Source of the DNA: Apostichopus japonicus
Lineage: Eukaryota; Echinodermata; Holothuroidea; Aspidochirotida; Stichopodidae
DNA: 64,000 bases
NCBI RefSeq assembly: GCF_037975245.1
Contig: NC_092578.1
Coordinates: 3,972,001 to 4,036,000, forward strand
Reading direction: 5' to 3'
In this document: positions 1 to 18,500 of the stretch, one piece after another
Numbering within the stretch: position 1 is the stretch's first letter
Layout: every line of letters starts with the position of its first letter
The notes under the pieces: generated by a model
Seen by the model: the letters and a program-made list of their open reading frames with translations, nothing else
What the model was told of the DNA's origin: nothing
The model's database searches: none
Position numbers and translations under genes: made by a program

Positions 1-663
1 TCCACCACTGGTCAAATTCGGTGTTCCTTCCCTTCACAGTCCAGCATGTTCGGCCCCAAAAAAATAAATAAATAAATAAATAAATAAAAAAATATAAAAA
101 AATAATAAAAAACGCGAATTACGAGAAAAAACGCGAAAATGAAAAAAAAAAAAATCGGAAACCAGCGTTTCCGCGGAAGAGTCTCATGCCTGGAATTTAG
201 AATATGTATATCGTAAAGGACAAAGGAGACGGTGATATCCATCTCAGAAGGCCGTGTACCTGCATATTCACTCAAACTACTGGATAATGAAAGCCACGGT
301 AATTAGCACCATGCTTCAAACAAAAGAGAACTATGCGATAGAAGCCAGGTCTCAACAAAATTTTTAATTCGTGCCTCCGGGTCATGTGAAACTGCATGTC
401 CCAAAGAGAAAACATGCTATTATGACTATCCCAAAATATCAATCACAGATATGAAGGGTTTAGTAAATTATTTAAGTGTTTAATCATAACCATCTAGATT
501 TATAAACAAAAATTTTTAAAAAATGCAAGGTTTCTTCAGAAGATTCACACAAAGCAGCACTAACAGGAATATGGATGTTCTGAAAAGGTATAACTTTGGA
601 TGATAATACCTCCCTCAAATGGATATGTATACAGTGTAATGGGTGCCCTGTGGGATATACCAA

Positions 664-729
664 CAGGGCATAGCACCAACTGGGTATAGCACCAACTGGG
701 CATAGCACCAACTGGGCATAGCACCAACT
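664..729. repeat. 16 bp tandem repeat, about four copies
   Basis: Four head-to-tail copies of a 16 bp unit reading TGGGCATAGCACCAAC, with one C/T difference in one copy. It lies in a PDIA4 intron. A partial upstream unit (CAACAGGG) suggests slippage expansion. Confidence 0.85.
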
Positions 730-1427
730 GTGTGTTAAAGTACTACAGACACCTAGCCAATCTGCCCCATATTCAGTACATTAATTGTGTGTGATATTCT
801 CATTCAAAATCTGTTGAACTTTTTTGAAAATCTCTTTTCATGTCTAAGATATACACATTTGAAATTTTGATAAATCTGGGAAACTCATTAAATATGTGCA
901 AACTATGACGTGGTGTGTTTCGTTCATCAAAATTTAGTTTAGGCTTAATAAGCTAACCCCTAATTATACAAGCCCACATATATCATTGAATAATGCGATG
1001 TTCCTCTTTTCAAAGAAGACAAAATATTTAAAAAAATGCTTTTGGCCACAATCCTGGGGTCAGTGTCCTTGAAACGATAAAGTTGTAAAACCAAAGGGAT
1101 AACATAACAGAAAATTAGGCAGTCACTCCCTTTACATCATAAATGTGCATAGTTAGCTAATGTTTATTCGAAAATCAAACTAGAATTAAGGAAAGAGTTG
1201 TTAAATGGTCAATCTTTGATGGATTTTCATGGACGTTGCATCTATTTTCATGATTTCTAATGCTTATTAGGATGATTAGGGCAATGATGTTCATAGGCAT
1301 CCATAGAACTTTTAAGCTTAACGATAGAAAATAGTCGTGAAAGAGTCGCAGAGACCCAAGAGAGGGCGCTATTTATGACTTACAAAGCAAAATTCAAAAG
1401 TTACTGGAGGAGTCATTATCTATTTAC

Positions 1428-4400
1428 CGACAGCATCCCGTGGTCCTTCGTACTCATATTTGACACCATACCGCATGACGAACATGGTAGGATAACCAGT
1501 GACTTGAAACCTCTTGACTAGGTCGCCTTGGTGAACTGCATCTACGATAGCTATAACAATTGGTGGATCCTCCTTCACCAGCTCCTTTGCTGCTTTCTGC
1601 AGTTCAGGGCCTAGCTTTTTGCAATGGCCACACCTGGTTAACAGTGAAAGAAATATAATTTACAGGGATGTGCCCACGCTGGGCGGCACAGGGCGGGCCC
1701 GCCCAGCACTAAAAATTACCGCCCAGCACCGTCTTAAAAATTGTGAATTCCGCCCAGCATTTTTTTCATATAAAATCCCGACATTCCCAACAATATATTC
1801 AACATAAATTGGGCCTAGCCTATGCCAAAATCATACAGACTAATAATGCATCAGTTACGCATGCGAGAAACATTACTTACAGCTCTCAATCGGTCCCTTC
1901 TAAAATCTCTTTGAAACAAACTAATAACTTTTACCAGGCAGGTACGTAATATATTTCACTAAAAAATAAATTAAAATATGCAAATTGTTAGCAAAACTAG
2001 TACTTGTGTATGTGCTTAAAAGCTACACAAGTGCCAGCATTTTGGCATCTGAGCACCTTTTTCCCACACATTTCACCCCCTCCCCCTTAGACCCCTCCCC
2101 TCAGGAAATCCTGGGCACATCCCTGCATTTATCCATGCATTGTAAATGTATACAGTACAGCAGTTACTTTTTTTTTAAGTACCGAGAGGATACAAAACAC
2201 ATACAGTGGGAAAGCCAACTGGGATTGAGTCAAAGGCCCCCCACCCCCCACCCCCCCCCTGTCTGGAGATTTGGTTTAGTGACAAAAATATAGTTGGCCA
2301 AGAAGGTAGTTACTTTATAACCAATAATATAATAATAATAATCATAATAAAATAGTACTTATACAGCGCGTTCATCAGCAACGCTGCTCGAAGCGCTTTA
2401 CAGGAAATGAAACAATTAATACACAGTAAACATTTAAAATACAGGAAACATTCAAAAGCAAATAATACAAAAAATATCGCCTAAAAGCTATATACCATAG
2501 AACTTATAAAAGGATAGAAAAATAAATTAAAGCTGTATGGTGATACAAAAAAATACTGTACAGTTCAAACATCAAAGGCAATTCTACAAAGGGCAGCCCA
2601 CTTATCTCTGTGAGAATGCCAAATTGGTTTTCTCGACGCTTCGTTTACAAACTTGTGAAATCACTTCAAATTTATTTGCTCTCTGATGAAAACCTCACAT
2701 TACGTTAGCCATTCAGGGCGCAAATCCACAATCTCAAATTTTCTAGGGTTCATTAATTATAATGTGTATATGCCTTCCTTTTTATCTCAGTTAACCGTTG
2801 CAGTCTATACTGTAGCCTAAGAAAACCAAAACCTGGGTAATGTAATGTGATTCCTTACAGAATGTTAACATTATAGCAATGTTTAGCCCAACATTAACAT
2901 TAATATGAAATGCAGTGGGGGTGGGTGGGGAGTGAGTAGGTGAGCAAATAAAATGATCATAATAAAAGTGGATTTGCTTCTCTCCTTAAAATATGTAAAC
3001 TGCAATTCTGCTTCCACTGTGAAAATTTTACAGATGATTATCTAAAATAGCGTATAAATTACCATGGTGCATAAAATTCCAGCAGTACCAACGGTTGTGA
3101 GTTGACAAAGGTATCAAAATTGTCTTTGTTTAGAGATACCACCACCTCCGGTGGAGGTTTCCAGCTGGGAGAAGCTTGACCTTGCATGTATTTAATAATA
3201 CCTAAAAAACAAACAAAAGAAAAAATCATTTAATACATCGGTCGTTAGTGCATAGCGTAATATTTAATATGCTCACCAAGAGACACATTTATTACATAAC
3301 AGTGCACAACAATCGCAAACAAACTTTCTGTGAAATTTCTGCATCATTAGCTAAAAAAAAAAAAAAGGATTTTCCATGATCTATTGCACAAACATTACAT
3401 ATTACAAGTTTGGTTTGATTGAAAATGTTGTTTGCGTCTTTTCTTTAAATTATTATAAATTTATGCTTTGGTGTATTTGTCAGTTAGAGGATAAAATAGT
3501 GACAAAGGAAAACTTCACATATTTAAGTCAAAACTTAGTCACAAAACTTAAGTCACAATTTAGTCTGCAACCACTATGACCGACTTAAGTCAAACTGGCT
3601 GGACTATAAAATATATCACAGAAAATTTTATTCATACAGTAGCACTTCAAAATCAGTAATTGAAAACATAAAACATGACACTATGTATTGTAACATGATT
3701 TTTACCAGTTCACCATTCTGTTCATACTGTGTTTAATATGCTGATATAATTAAAGGGGCCTGAATCTAAAGAGACTGATGCAATGACATTCCTTCCAATA
3801 CGTTAACTTAAAATAAAATAAAACTGTTAGCAAACTTCTTATCCACTAGAGAGCCTGTGTAAGAGAATGTGTTATTAACTTAGCGGCTCTTTAACGTTTG
3901 AATACCATCCCGGTAATCCCAGCCATTTTGAGTCCAATATATAACACAAATACAGTACGTTAACTTAGCGACTCTTTAATGTTTGAATTCCATCCCGGCC
4001 ATTTTGAGTCCAACATTACATTTACTTTATTTTTTGTTTCCATACCTTTGAATTTTGTGCCAAATTCCATAACTTCTGGTGCCATTTAGGTAAGTGAGGG
4101 TAACAAACTTATCAAATTCAAGTTTGTAATATCTGACTTTGAATATTAAACCAAATCGCATGAAATTCTACACATGTTGAAGTTTCCGAAAGTTGTCTTT
4201 GTACAGTTAAGTAGGGACATTGCATCATATATGTTGTGTGGGGTTTGGGATGGGTGGTTTTTAGTGGGTGGATGGGTGGGTTTTAGCTGGGAGGTTTTGA
4301 GTGGGGTCACGGACATGGTTTCTCTTCTTTTGATTTTTTGTTGTTTAGAGACATATATTTATGTATATTTTCATTGTTAAGCATAGGGAGTGCTCTACTC

Positions 4401-7400
4401 GTTAAGCCATAAAGGTTTTACAGAGCACTTCCTTTCACAACTCTTTGCAATATTTGTTTCTTTATATGTGATTATTATTATCACCTGAATGTTGTGAAAA
4501 AAACAAATAAATGCAATGAAATATGTGACAAGGCCATGTAATATTAGCCCATAAGTCCCACTACCTAAAGTAATAGAGGGATGTGGTCATAGGTTTCAGT
4601 AGGTAACTGCTTTTTTTTTCCATTGATTTACTTCCAGTATAAAATATAATATTTATAAACAGGACATTAAAAGTGAGTACATAAATAAGAAAATATTATT
4701 TTTAAATGTTCGTGTAAAAAAAAAAATACACATAAATAACGAACAATATGTCTACAATAAATTATCCAGATTACCATTTTGCAAATAAATAGCAGCACGA
4801 TAAATAAAGCTATTTCTATACACATTTATTCTGAATTTTGATGTTATTGCTTTGTTTCTCAAGTTATACCTAGTAGTTTCTCGAAATAGAGTTAAGTTCG
4901 GTATGCAAAGAATGTCTGTCATTTCTCTGTATGCAATTTACACTTCTAATGAACTCATTTTTTAGCAGCATGGTTTACAGTACTCATAAGAAAGTTAAAA
5001 TCTATATTAAAATTTCTAGAATGATACTTTAAAAATGTAATCATTCTCTTATTATCTTTTATTAGTAAAAACTGATACCGAGCAGAAACAGTATAGGTGT
5101 GAGTATGGTATCACCTTGAGTATGGTATCACCAGCTTTTGGAAACTTCAAATGTAATTGCAACTTAAATACTGGATGACATCAGTGGTCTAGGTCACTGA
5201 CCTGGAATACTGTTTGTAAACTGTCTATATAAACAAAAGATAGCAATACAATTTTCTGCTTACCAGCCTCATCTCTGGGACCTTCATAATCGTATACCTT
5301 TCCTTTACGAAACACTTTCAGCGTCGGAAAGCCAGACACGCCATACTCTTCTCCCAATTCTCTGTGCACCGTCGCATCTACTTTACCTAGAGGGATTGGA
5401 GGGTCATTGTCTTTCAACTTTTGGGCAGCTTTGGCATAGTTTGGAGCAAGAGTCTTGCAATGACCACACCTGGATAAAAAAGTTAAGGAGCCAAATAACA
5501 TACAACGGTCAATATATTAACAGCCATAGTGTGATGAAGAACTAGGGTATGAATCATATTTGCAGGGGAAAAAAGCAGAAAAATATTATCAAGGAACTCA
5601 AGGAATACTTAAATAAATAGTGGAACATGCGTTTGTATGTGTTTGTTACTGTCGACAGAAGCACAGAATAGGACATTGAGCACTATAGCAATGAGTGTTT
5701 CATGACTATCATAACTACTGTATGACCAAGGCAAATACTTTAATTATATGCTGTGGCTGTGTGGATAAAGGCGGTGGCATTTGAAGCAAGGAGGTTTAGC
5801 AATCAGAAGCTTCAGGGATCGATTCCCTGCCGGGTCATAGTAAGTAGGGTTTTCGTCCAAGAGCAATCTACGGTTTTCTCATCTAAAAAAAAACACACCT
5901 AAGTATGACTCCCGGCCGAGGATCGAACCCCGAACCTCCCTATTGCTCAGCCTCATTGCTTCAAATGCCACCAACTTTATCCACTCGGTATTTAGGTACT
6001 GTAGCTGGTATACAATCTTATTTCACTGTACTTGTAATTTCACACTAATCATCATAACTACTGTACATAAATAATGGTACAAGATGCGATGTAAACTTGA
6101 CAAATTTGTGACAAATGCTAAGATGTATTTAGCAATTTTAATACCTCAGAGACTAACCCTTTGGAACATGAGAACAATATTTATTAGATTCACAGTATCA
6201 ATTGGACTTCCCCTTGAAGTTATGAGGTATTTATTTTATTTTCTAAACATTCTTGTTTTTTTTTCTTGGGTATGAGGAGGAAGAACAGTACGGGATGAAC
6301 CTGAACAAACTCGAGAGACTAACGGCGAGTGTTTCATCAGAAACTGAATCTTTTACAGTTTTTAAACCAAGATATAGATGACTTAACATGTACATTAATT
6401 CATCTACGGTGTGCCTTCCGTATTGCAGCACATACATGTATCATGTTACGATGCACAATGGCAGATGAACCATCTTCTTCTGTACAAGTTTTCTTTCTCC
6501 AAATTTCAAAACTGTAACAATCATTAACTACCAATTTCAACCTTTAGACTGTCAAGCTATTCACTGAAGACTTACCATGGAGCATAAAACTCCACTAGAA
6601 TGATATCCTTTGTTAGTGCAGCATCTTGAAAGTTTTCTTTGGTAAGAACCAAGACACCTTCCTCTTCTATGACACCATCATCTCCAGCAGTAGCATCTTC
6701 TATGCCAAAAAAAATACAAAAAAAACAATGAAAATCAAAGCATTCAAAGCTTACGTTTAACATCGGGTAGATCTATAAATTCTATGTCATTCTGAACACA
6801 TCAGGTGATACTCACAGTTAATTTAATTAATTTATTTGTTTTATCTCCAATTGTGTACAAAGGGAAAGGAAGTCTCCTAAAATGTCATAAAAGACTTAAC
6901 AAGGTAGGAGGCTCCCTAGGAGAAAAGAAAAGAAAAAAGTACAAATATTTACAAAAAAGTACAACAACAAAAAGTACAAAAAAGTACAAATATACAGTTA
7001 ACTGTCTATCTAAGAAAATAGTCTACATGGTTACCTGTTAGCTGCATCTAATTAATTACTGAATTATACATACAGCATTTGGCATCATACAAAAAAAATA
7101 TATATTGCCTGTGACAAAATATTTTGTTGACCTTATATCTGCTTGCTTTGCTTTTTTGTCAGAGAGTGGCTTAATATCACAAAATGTTAACAAATGCAAC
7201 ACAAAATGAAGGAGTAAAGTGTGAGCAATGTGATAAAATAAGTAATCCCATTAAAGAGTACAGGATTAAGATATTAGTCATGTTGACTAGTCATATCACT
7301 TTCCATACAAGGCACTTCTAATGAAGAAGAACAATCATCGGCCAAATTTAATTGTATGATACATTTTACGAAAGTCATCTGTCCTGCATAGGCCCATTGG

Positions 7401-7772
7401 TGGTGCCAAAGTAGGTGAGAGGCATGTGGGAAATTTCCCCCCAATCGAGATGCTTGCACCTGTGAAATGTAAGTGTAATTCTTTGATCTGACAGTTCAGC
7501 ATGCAGTATATCTCTGTTAATTTACTTATAACAGTCCGCCTAGAGGTTAGTCCTAACATAGGCTACATTATTTGCCGAAGACCCAGATAAGACTAAGTAG
7601 TACTAGTAGTAGTATACTACTATTAGTATTAGTTAGTGTAAACGTAATTCAAACCTTGATTACCGTCTTGTGAATCAGTGTCTTCCACTGTGTTCGCTTC
7701 TTCATCGGCTTTCACAAATAGAACCGAGCTCAGACTTAAGGACAAAAGCATCAAAAACGTGAAAATCTTCAT
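1428..7772 (-). CDS. PDIA4: Protein disulfide isomerase A4 (ERp72), N-terminal part
   Basis: ER-lumen thiol-disulfide oxidoreductase that forms and rearranges disulfides in secretory proteins. Five coding exons are visible, all with GT/AG borders and matching phases: 7772-7664, 6699-6576, 5469-5264, 3201-3063 and 1633-1428 (261 residues). The start ATG at 7772 opens a signal peptide ([20 protein letters not shown]), then an acidic linker at about residues 22-50 as in vertebrate ERp72. The first thioredoxin domain has WCGHC at 78-82 and the cis-proline motif GFPT; the second has WCGHC at 193-197 and GYPT. The linker ending [10 protein letters not shown] and the EGPRD domain ends are typical of PDIA4. 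Each domain is coded by a short exon (124 or 139 bp) plus a 206 bp exon, and both introns split the active-site Trp codon as TG|G. The last visible exon ends in phase 1 with a good donor, so domains b, b' and a' lie beyond the left edge. Intron 1-1427 shows no exon. Very likely functional. Confidence 0.96.
1663..2125. mobile_element. MITE with CAGGGATGTGCCC terminal inverted repeats
   Basis: The ends are CAGGGATGTGCCCA and its inverse TGGGCACATCCCTG, a 14 bp perfect inverted repeat, about 463 bp apart. The left subterminal region is GC-rich (repeats of CGCCCAGC) and the right one is C-rich. No coding capacity. A target duplication is not clean: ATTTA occurs beside both ends but is offset by one base. 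The element sits inside a PDIA4 intron, its left end only 29 bp from the splice acceptor at 1634-1635. Superfamily is not certain; hAT is likely from the CAGGG ends. Confidence 0.75.
2310..2420. repeat. Dispersed repeat with GCGCTTTACA core next to (AAT)n
   Basis: An AAT-rich simple repeat leads into CAGCGCGTTCATCAGCAACG and then GAAGCGCTTTACAGG. This CAGCGC...GCGCTTTACA arrangement is widespread in marine invertebrate genomes, probably as a retroelement tail. Only this copy is seen here. Intronic in PDIA4. Confidence 0.5.
3872..4018. repeat. Two-copy tandem duplication, about 85 bp
   Basis: The blocks at about 3875-3945 and 3959-4012 share TTAACTTAGCG, CTCTTTAA, GTTTGAA, CCATCCCGG and CCATTTTGAGTCCAA in the same order. 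The second copy lacks a short internal piece. Intronic in PDIA4, no coding signal. Confidence 0.7.
5755..5990. repeat. Head-to-head pair of tRNA-derived SINEs
   Basis: Plus copy at about 5755-5875: GTGGATAAAGGCGGTGGCAT, then a B-box-like GGGATCGATTCCCTG and GCCGGGTCAT. Minus copy at about 5892-5990: its reverse complement has the same head, with GGGGTTCGATCCTCGG and GCCGGGAGTCAT. The two share TGGCATTTGAAGCAA and AGCAAT exactly. The B boxes point to a tRNA-derived SINE family; a third copy lies at 56112-56236. The pair is inside a PDIA4 intron and would fold into a long hairpin in the transcript. Confidence 0.8.
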
Positions 7773-9208
7773 CGTGGAAGAATTTTTGTAACTGCTGCAA
7801 TATAATTTTTGGGCCTAGTGACGGATATTCCACTCCTGTTACAACACTGGCAAATGTAGTACTGATAATCATTGATCTATGCAACTCAGATTTAGTACAC
7901 GTCTGATAAGGTTGACATGGACAATGTTTACAACCACAGATAATGCAAAACATAGATAGCTTATGTAGACCTTCAGCACAATCGTTTTGTTATCAACTTC
8001 TTTCCGAAACTGAGCTGCGTCTTTATTTATTTCAAAGATTCCATAACAATGGCAATAAAGCCCAGATATTTTTGAATAATTAAATGTCATTCATGGACCA
8101 TTGGCTAATGCAAAGTTTGATTCTAGATTTTGTTTTAGCAAACGTACATTTGTCAATGTGCCTTGCTAAAATGCCATTGACATGTACTTAGCTAACTTGG
8201 TTTGAGAATAATTAACCCATTTTTCATCAAATGTATCCCATCAAAATGATCGTTTGAGTATTCACGACACTGTTATACATTCGAAGAACACATGGAAAAT
8301 AACGGATTTGGATTCATAAAATCAACGCTTCCACTTATAAACAAAAATCTTTCGCCAAAAGTAATACCGTAAAATCTAATCTGGTCGTATATTTATCTTT
8401 GTTTTTCGTTAGCAGTGCACATGGCTTACGTGTACTTGTTGCAGACGATCTTTTCATCAATGACCTTGCCCGGGATTTTCAAAACAATGACGTGTCCCTA
8501 GCGTGTAAGGACTGAAGAACTAATTTCTATGATAATGACACATTACATTGGGAGTGCAGTTGACAAAGATGCTCACTGAAACGGCTAATTCTATGGTCCA
8601 GTACCAGTGAATCCTACTCCTCGCACAGCTAGTCCAGGACAAGTACCAGTCCAAAACATCTTGGACAATTTACTGTCAATGAAAACATGAGGCATGACAC
8701 GCTCAACGATTTGTGAATTGTTTAGTCAGGTTTGTGGAAATTGTGCAGGAATAAAACTAAAACAAGCAGTTGGCAAATTTCTTGCCGCAGTCCTCAAAGT
8801 TAAATCCTTCATATGTTTCCGGGTCACTGCCATTGCCATGAGTACCAATACTGTTTTCCCCTCTGTAATATCGTTGTTCCGCCCATTAATATCATTGAAA
8901 TAAATACGGTGATATGTTGCTTATATAGCTGTCAATGCTCTCTGCGTTAAGAAATCATCAATATCATTTATGCAACTTATTTGCATGAAATCGATAATCC
9001 AGTATCGCCTTGCAAAATACTAAGCAAAATAGGCAAATTGCTATACAAGTGCAAAACTGTATATAATAGCAGTGTTGGTGTTCAGGAACCATCATATATT
9101 TATAATGGAACAAAGTTGAGGGCGTTTAATCCGCTACGCAAATTTTTAACACTGAAATATCCCCTGGTTTGTGACAATGCTACTTTCTGCAGTGGATAAC
9201 TGATTTGT

Positions 9209-9583
9209 CAGTGGCGTAGGAAGGTACTTTTGAGTGGGGGGGGGGGGCTGAAGACTGATGGCCGGCCTGGGGGTGGAGTCTAAGGGGAGGGGGTGTCCCC
9301 CTCCCCTTTGGAATTTTTTTGCATTTCCAGGTGGCCTCAGATGCAATTTGGTGCAATATAGCACACTTCAACACCCACTCCAATTTGTAAACTTAATTTT
9401 GTATTTTTATCTGGCCTTAGATGCAATTTGGTGCTCCAAATGAGATTTTTTTTTCTCATTTGAAAATGAAAAAGGGGTTTTCTGACTTGCGAACCGGGGG
9501 GGGGGGCGGAATGATACTTCCGCCCCTCCGCATTTTTCACTGGGGGGCTGGCGCCCCCCAGCCCCCCGGTTCCTACGCCCTTG
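9209..9583. mobile_element. hAT-type MITE, 375 bp, perfect 8 bp target duplication
   Basis: The left end reads CAGTGGCGTAGGAA and the right end, inverted, reads CAAGGGCGTAGGAA. The identical 8 bp TGATTTGT flanks it at 9201-9208 and 9584-9591, the duplication length typical of hAT transposons. G runs on the plus strand and C runs near the right end are subterminal. The internal motif AGATGCAATTTGGTGC occurs twice. No transposase, so non-autonomous. The exact target duplication suggests a fairly recent insertion. Confidence 0.93.
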
Positions 9584-9951
9584 TGATTTGTACATTACGA
9601 AGAAGAACATGAAAAAATAATATTTTCCCCATTATTAGCCCATTTATGATATGACTTTGACCTAAGATATATATCCTAGAATGTCCCAGGATGTCCTGTA
9701 TTGTTTGTTAAGAAACAAACCAACACGTGCCGGGAGTATCGCCCATGACGTCAGTATCGATACCAAGTACTATTTTAGCAAAATCCTTTGATAAGTGATC
9801 ATATGCAGCCTTATTTCTGTGGGTCGCGTCTACAACTGGCGTCAAGTTTGGCTGACAATAAAGCATTAATAGAACTTAAATAGCGCCACCATTTGCATCA
9901 GTTTTTACTCGAAACTTGTTTATCACTTCGTTAGTTGTAATATCGAATAGC

Positions 9952-10083
9952 ATCAGTTAACATCAATATAGATGTAAATCAGACAGTTATTGCAATATAC
10001 TTCCACTGTTGAATAATAACTTTAAAATATACATGTTGAAAATATTTTGTTTTCGGAAGAACTAGAGAAGATTGTACATCACG
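9952..10083. repeat. GPCR 5' flank block duplicated in the gene's own intron (copy A)
   Basis: This 132 bp block, ending about 210 bp before the GPCR start codon, matches 14278-14409 in direct orientation with 8 mismatches that I count by eye (about 94%). Both start with ATCAGTTAACATCAAT and end with GAAGATTGTACATCACG. It may hold the promoter or 5' UTR. Confidence 0.9.
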
Positions 10084-10291
10084 GAAGACCGCTCGGTTTT
10101 AGTCAGTGAGTTATTTTGGAAATATTATATCGGCAGACTTAAACTTTTCAAGTTACATTGGAAGAAATCTGAGGTGTCTTAAAACGATTTGCTGTTATTG
10201 TTATTTTCTTACTCTTTTAATTTTTCATCGGCCTTCTCTCAGAAGACGTAAGAGAGATGTTTATTTGCAGATAACTCGTACAATTTTGATC

Positions 10292-15541
<5,250 letters not shown>

Positions 15542-18500
15542 TTTGTGTATATATAATTATACATAGATGTAGTTAAAACACAAGGATTATCACAATACTA
15601 TATGGCACAAAACCAAGTTATTTCGCGACACTGAGTATCAGCTATGTATCTATCTATGATATATCTATCTTCTTGTCTGTCTGTCTATCAAGTAATATAT
15701 GTCTATAAGCAATGGTCTTTAAACGCTCATATAGAATGATGAACATATACGTATATAACACGTTGTGTTATTGCAACTAGAAATGTTAAAGGTGGGATCG
15801 CTCGTAATTTCCTCGTAAATTCTGTCCTTCACACCACCCGATTCAAAAATAATATCAATACTACCCTCTACCGGTTCATCCTGTTGTCTCGTAATTTCTC
15901 ACCAATCCCGTATTTACGGCTAGTAAGCAATAAACGGGTTCGGTTACTTGAACGGTGGCCTTGGCGAAATTCCTGCATAGTTTCTTGTCTGTGGCAGTAC
16001 AGGGAGTTGTTATGGAACAACTCCCTGGTCAGTAGTGTGCGGTATTACGCCGCGTTTTCGTGTGTATTGTGTGATACAAAACTGTGCTTTGTTTTACGTT
16101 CAGAACTTTTTCACAACTAATGGGCTGTACAGTATAAGTTACGGTCGAGCTTTGCATCAGGCGTAATAGTTTGACCAAGGAGCTGCTACTCTAACAGTTC
16201 CCTGCTTTTACTCTTTTAGGCCTACATGGTGAGCAGTCGAAGTCAAGAAACAGCTCAAGAAACTAATAGTTATGAGCTTTATGTCTGATTCACGCTGACT
16301 GGTGTCACAAAAAGACAAACGCGAATGAGTGAAAAAATTGACTGAAGTGATTACAAACTATTGGGTATCAAACGTAAAGTCAAGTCCGTCATGTGTAAAC
16401 AATTGGTATTTCAGCCACTTTAGGTATTAATTATACATAGACAGAGTCACAGCTTACATTGTATTTTAGATATAAATTTTAGTTATATATCAGGAGGGAA
16501 AGTCAAAGCATTTTATGTCATATACCATATATAGATAAATATGTATATTTAATTATTTTTGAACTCCTGGCAACGGGCCCTTTAGGCGATCACAGAGCAC
16601 TTGCCCTAGCTGCACCCTGTCCTCCTAACCGGTGCACGTAAACCCTGTCCTTGCACCCCTTTGACCCGAATTAAAAAATAACGAAACTTGAACGGAAAAG
16701 GGAAGGAAAATACGTTGCCATAAGGGGCGGCTCCACCCTCTTTAGAAAGGATTGGCAAAAAGGGAATAAGTACATGAACAATAAACTAATAGTTATTTCC
16801 ATTGAAAAGTGTCTCGATGAGCATCGGCCGTCAAAGCAAAAAACTTTTTTTTCTAAATCACGTCAGTGTATTGCTTTCCAGCGTACTGTACTCCCAGAAT
16901 TGACTATCCTGCTTCTTGTTCCGAACGGCTCCCAACGAAATGCCAGAAAGTCGGCAACGGGGTTGGGGTGGGTTACCCAGCTCCACCATGGGGCACCTCA
17001 TCACGACTGACTCGAATTACAACTCGAAACTTTAACTGAAACTGGATTGAATTAAAAAAAATATATACTAGATGTCTGCATGGATCATACTTATCTATAC
17101 TATTGTGACCATATAGGCGTACGGGCTCTATATGTCAACCAGGAGAGACTGGGGGAAGCTTTTTTTCTTGCCACAGAAAATTAAACATTGCCCGGAAGTT
17201 CCTAGCACGATTAATTCATTTCCAACTTCGACGGCAATGAAGGACAAAGAGAACCATATAGGCCTATGCCTGACTATAAGATCATTGAACCATCACGAAC
17301 AACTCTGAATAATCTTCCATTTGCGGATTCATTTCACTGGGAATAAGGGGTGGGGGTGAGGCTTTCCATTTGATCCGCAAGTATATTGAACGGTCACCAC
17401 AACAAGGGTGTATAGCTTGGGACTAGCACGGGGAGACTTGTCAACCTTGTGAACTTTTTTGGGGGTGAGATGCGGGGGGGGGGGGCGGTGAGTCGGCAAA
17501 CTAAAACATACAGGGTAAACTGAGGGGAGGAAAGAGGTCAAAAAAAGAAAGAGTGAAAGACAGATGAAGGGATGGAGGAAGAAAGTAAAGAACATGTGGA
17601 GATTGAGGCTATGGGTAGAGATAGATATGATATGAAAGTACAGAGAAAAAAAAAACAAGAGCAGAAAAATTGAGATCACTGGGATACTGTCAAATACACA
17701 AGGAGAATATACAATCTAAATACTGGAATTAAATAATGTACAACATAAATACAGCTTTATGACATCAACAAATCAAAAGGGAAGGATATAATGTTTCAAG
17801 GATGCTGGAAAATAAGACACAACAGAAGATGATTATGGTTTCTGATCTATTAGGCTTCTTCTCTCTACTGCTACCAGGATGTAAGAGACCACAGGGACTC
17901 GCACAACTCTTTAAGTTGTGATGACCTCTGACCCTTACTATGCCTAACTGTTATCTTGCCAGGAAATAAATACACCAGTGCATGAGAGGAGGTGAGAGAC
18001 AGGACTGATTGATCGTGTCGATAGGGGTACATGTGATTCAAGAAGATAGATGTAAAGATTAGCATCGTTTGGACACTTCAAATGGGACCCCCTCCCCACC
18101 TCCCTCCCCACCCCCCACACCCTCCCCCACGTTCAAATCATATCCCCTCCTGGCAACGGAAATGAACACCAGTATAAATAAACCAATACAGATATTTATA
18201 CGCGCTGTGCGGGTAGGCCTATATACAATAATATAAAGCTGGCCATTCTCTGATTGTTACTCCTTGATTGAATTTCCCCAACCTTGCCCACCTTGACTTA
18301 GAGGGTGGCCAAGCTCCTGATTCACAGTCATAGCTACTATCGAACGAAATGGACGAAAGCAATTTATCTCAATCTGGTGATGCAGATGTATCAATAGCTG
18401 CTAATCCAACGTTTGTGAATGTCGCACAACCTGTCAACAAATGTCTGGGAAAAGTGCTTGTCCCTGCCATATGTATGATCTCTTTTGTTCAGGATCATGT

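Larger units (their letters stand above)
7773..10291. other. Intergenic space between divergent PDIA4 and GPCR genes
   Basis: The two genes are transcribed away from each other, so this 2.5 kb should hold both promoters. A CCAAT box for the PDIA4 direction is at 8100-8104 (ATTGG on the plus strand). I looked for a full ER stress element (CCAAT, nine bases, CCACG) on the minus strand and did not find one. The rest is AT-rich and unremarkable except for the MITE at 9209-9583 and the duplicated block at 9952-10083. Confidence 0.5.

Noticed and set aside
8400-8500. ER stress response element for PDIA4
   Set aside because: ACGTG and CCAAT-like pieces occur in the region but not with the required nine-base spacing.
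9146-9612. Five overlapping frames on both strands
   Set aside because: All lie in the hAT-type MITE and its G/C runs.
17329-17679. 116-codon minus-strand hydrophobic frame
   Set aside because: Comes from a purine-rich (A/G) plus strand read in reverse; Phe/Leu/Ser bias only.
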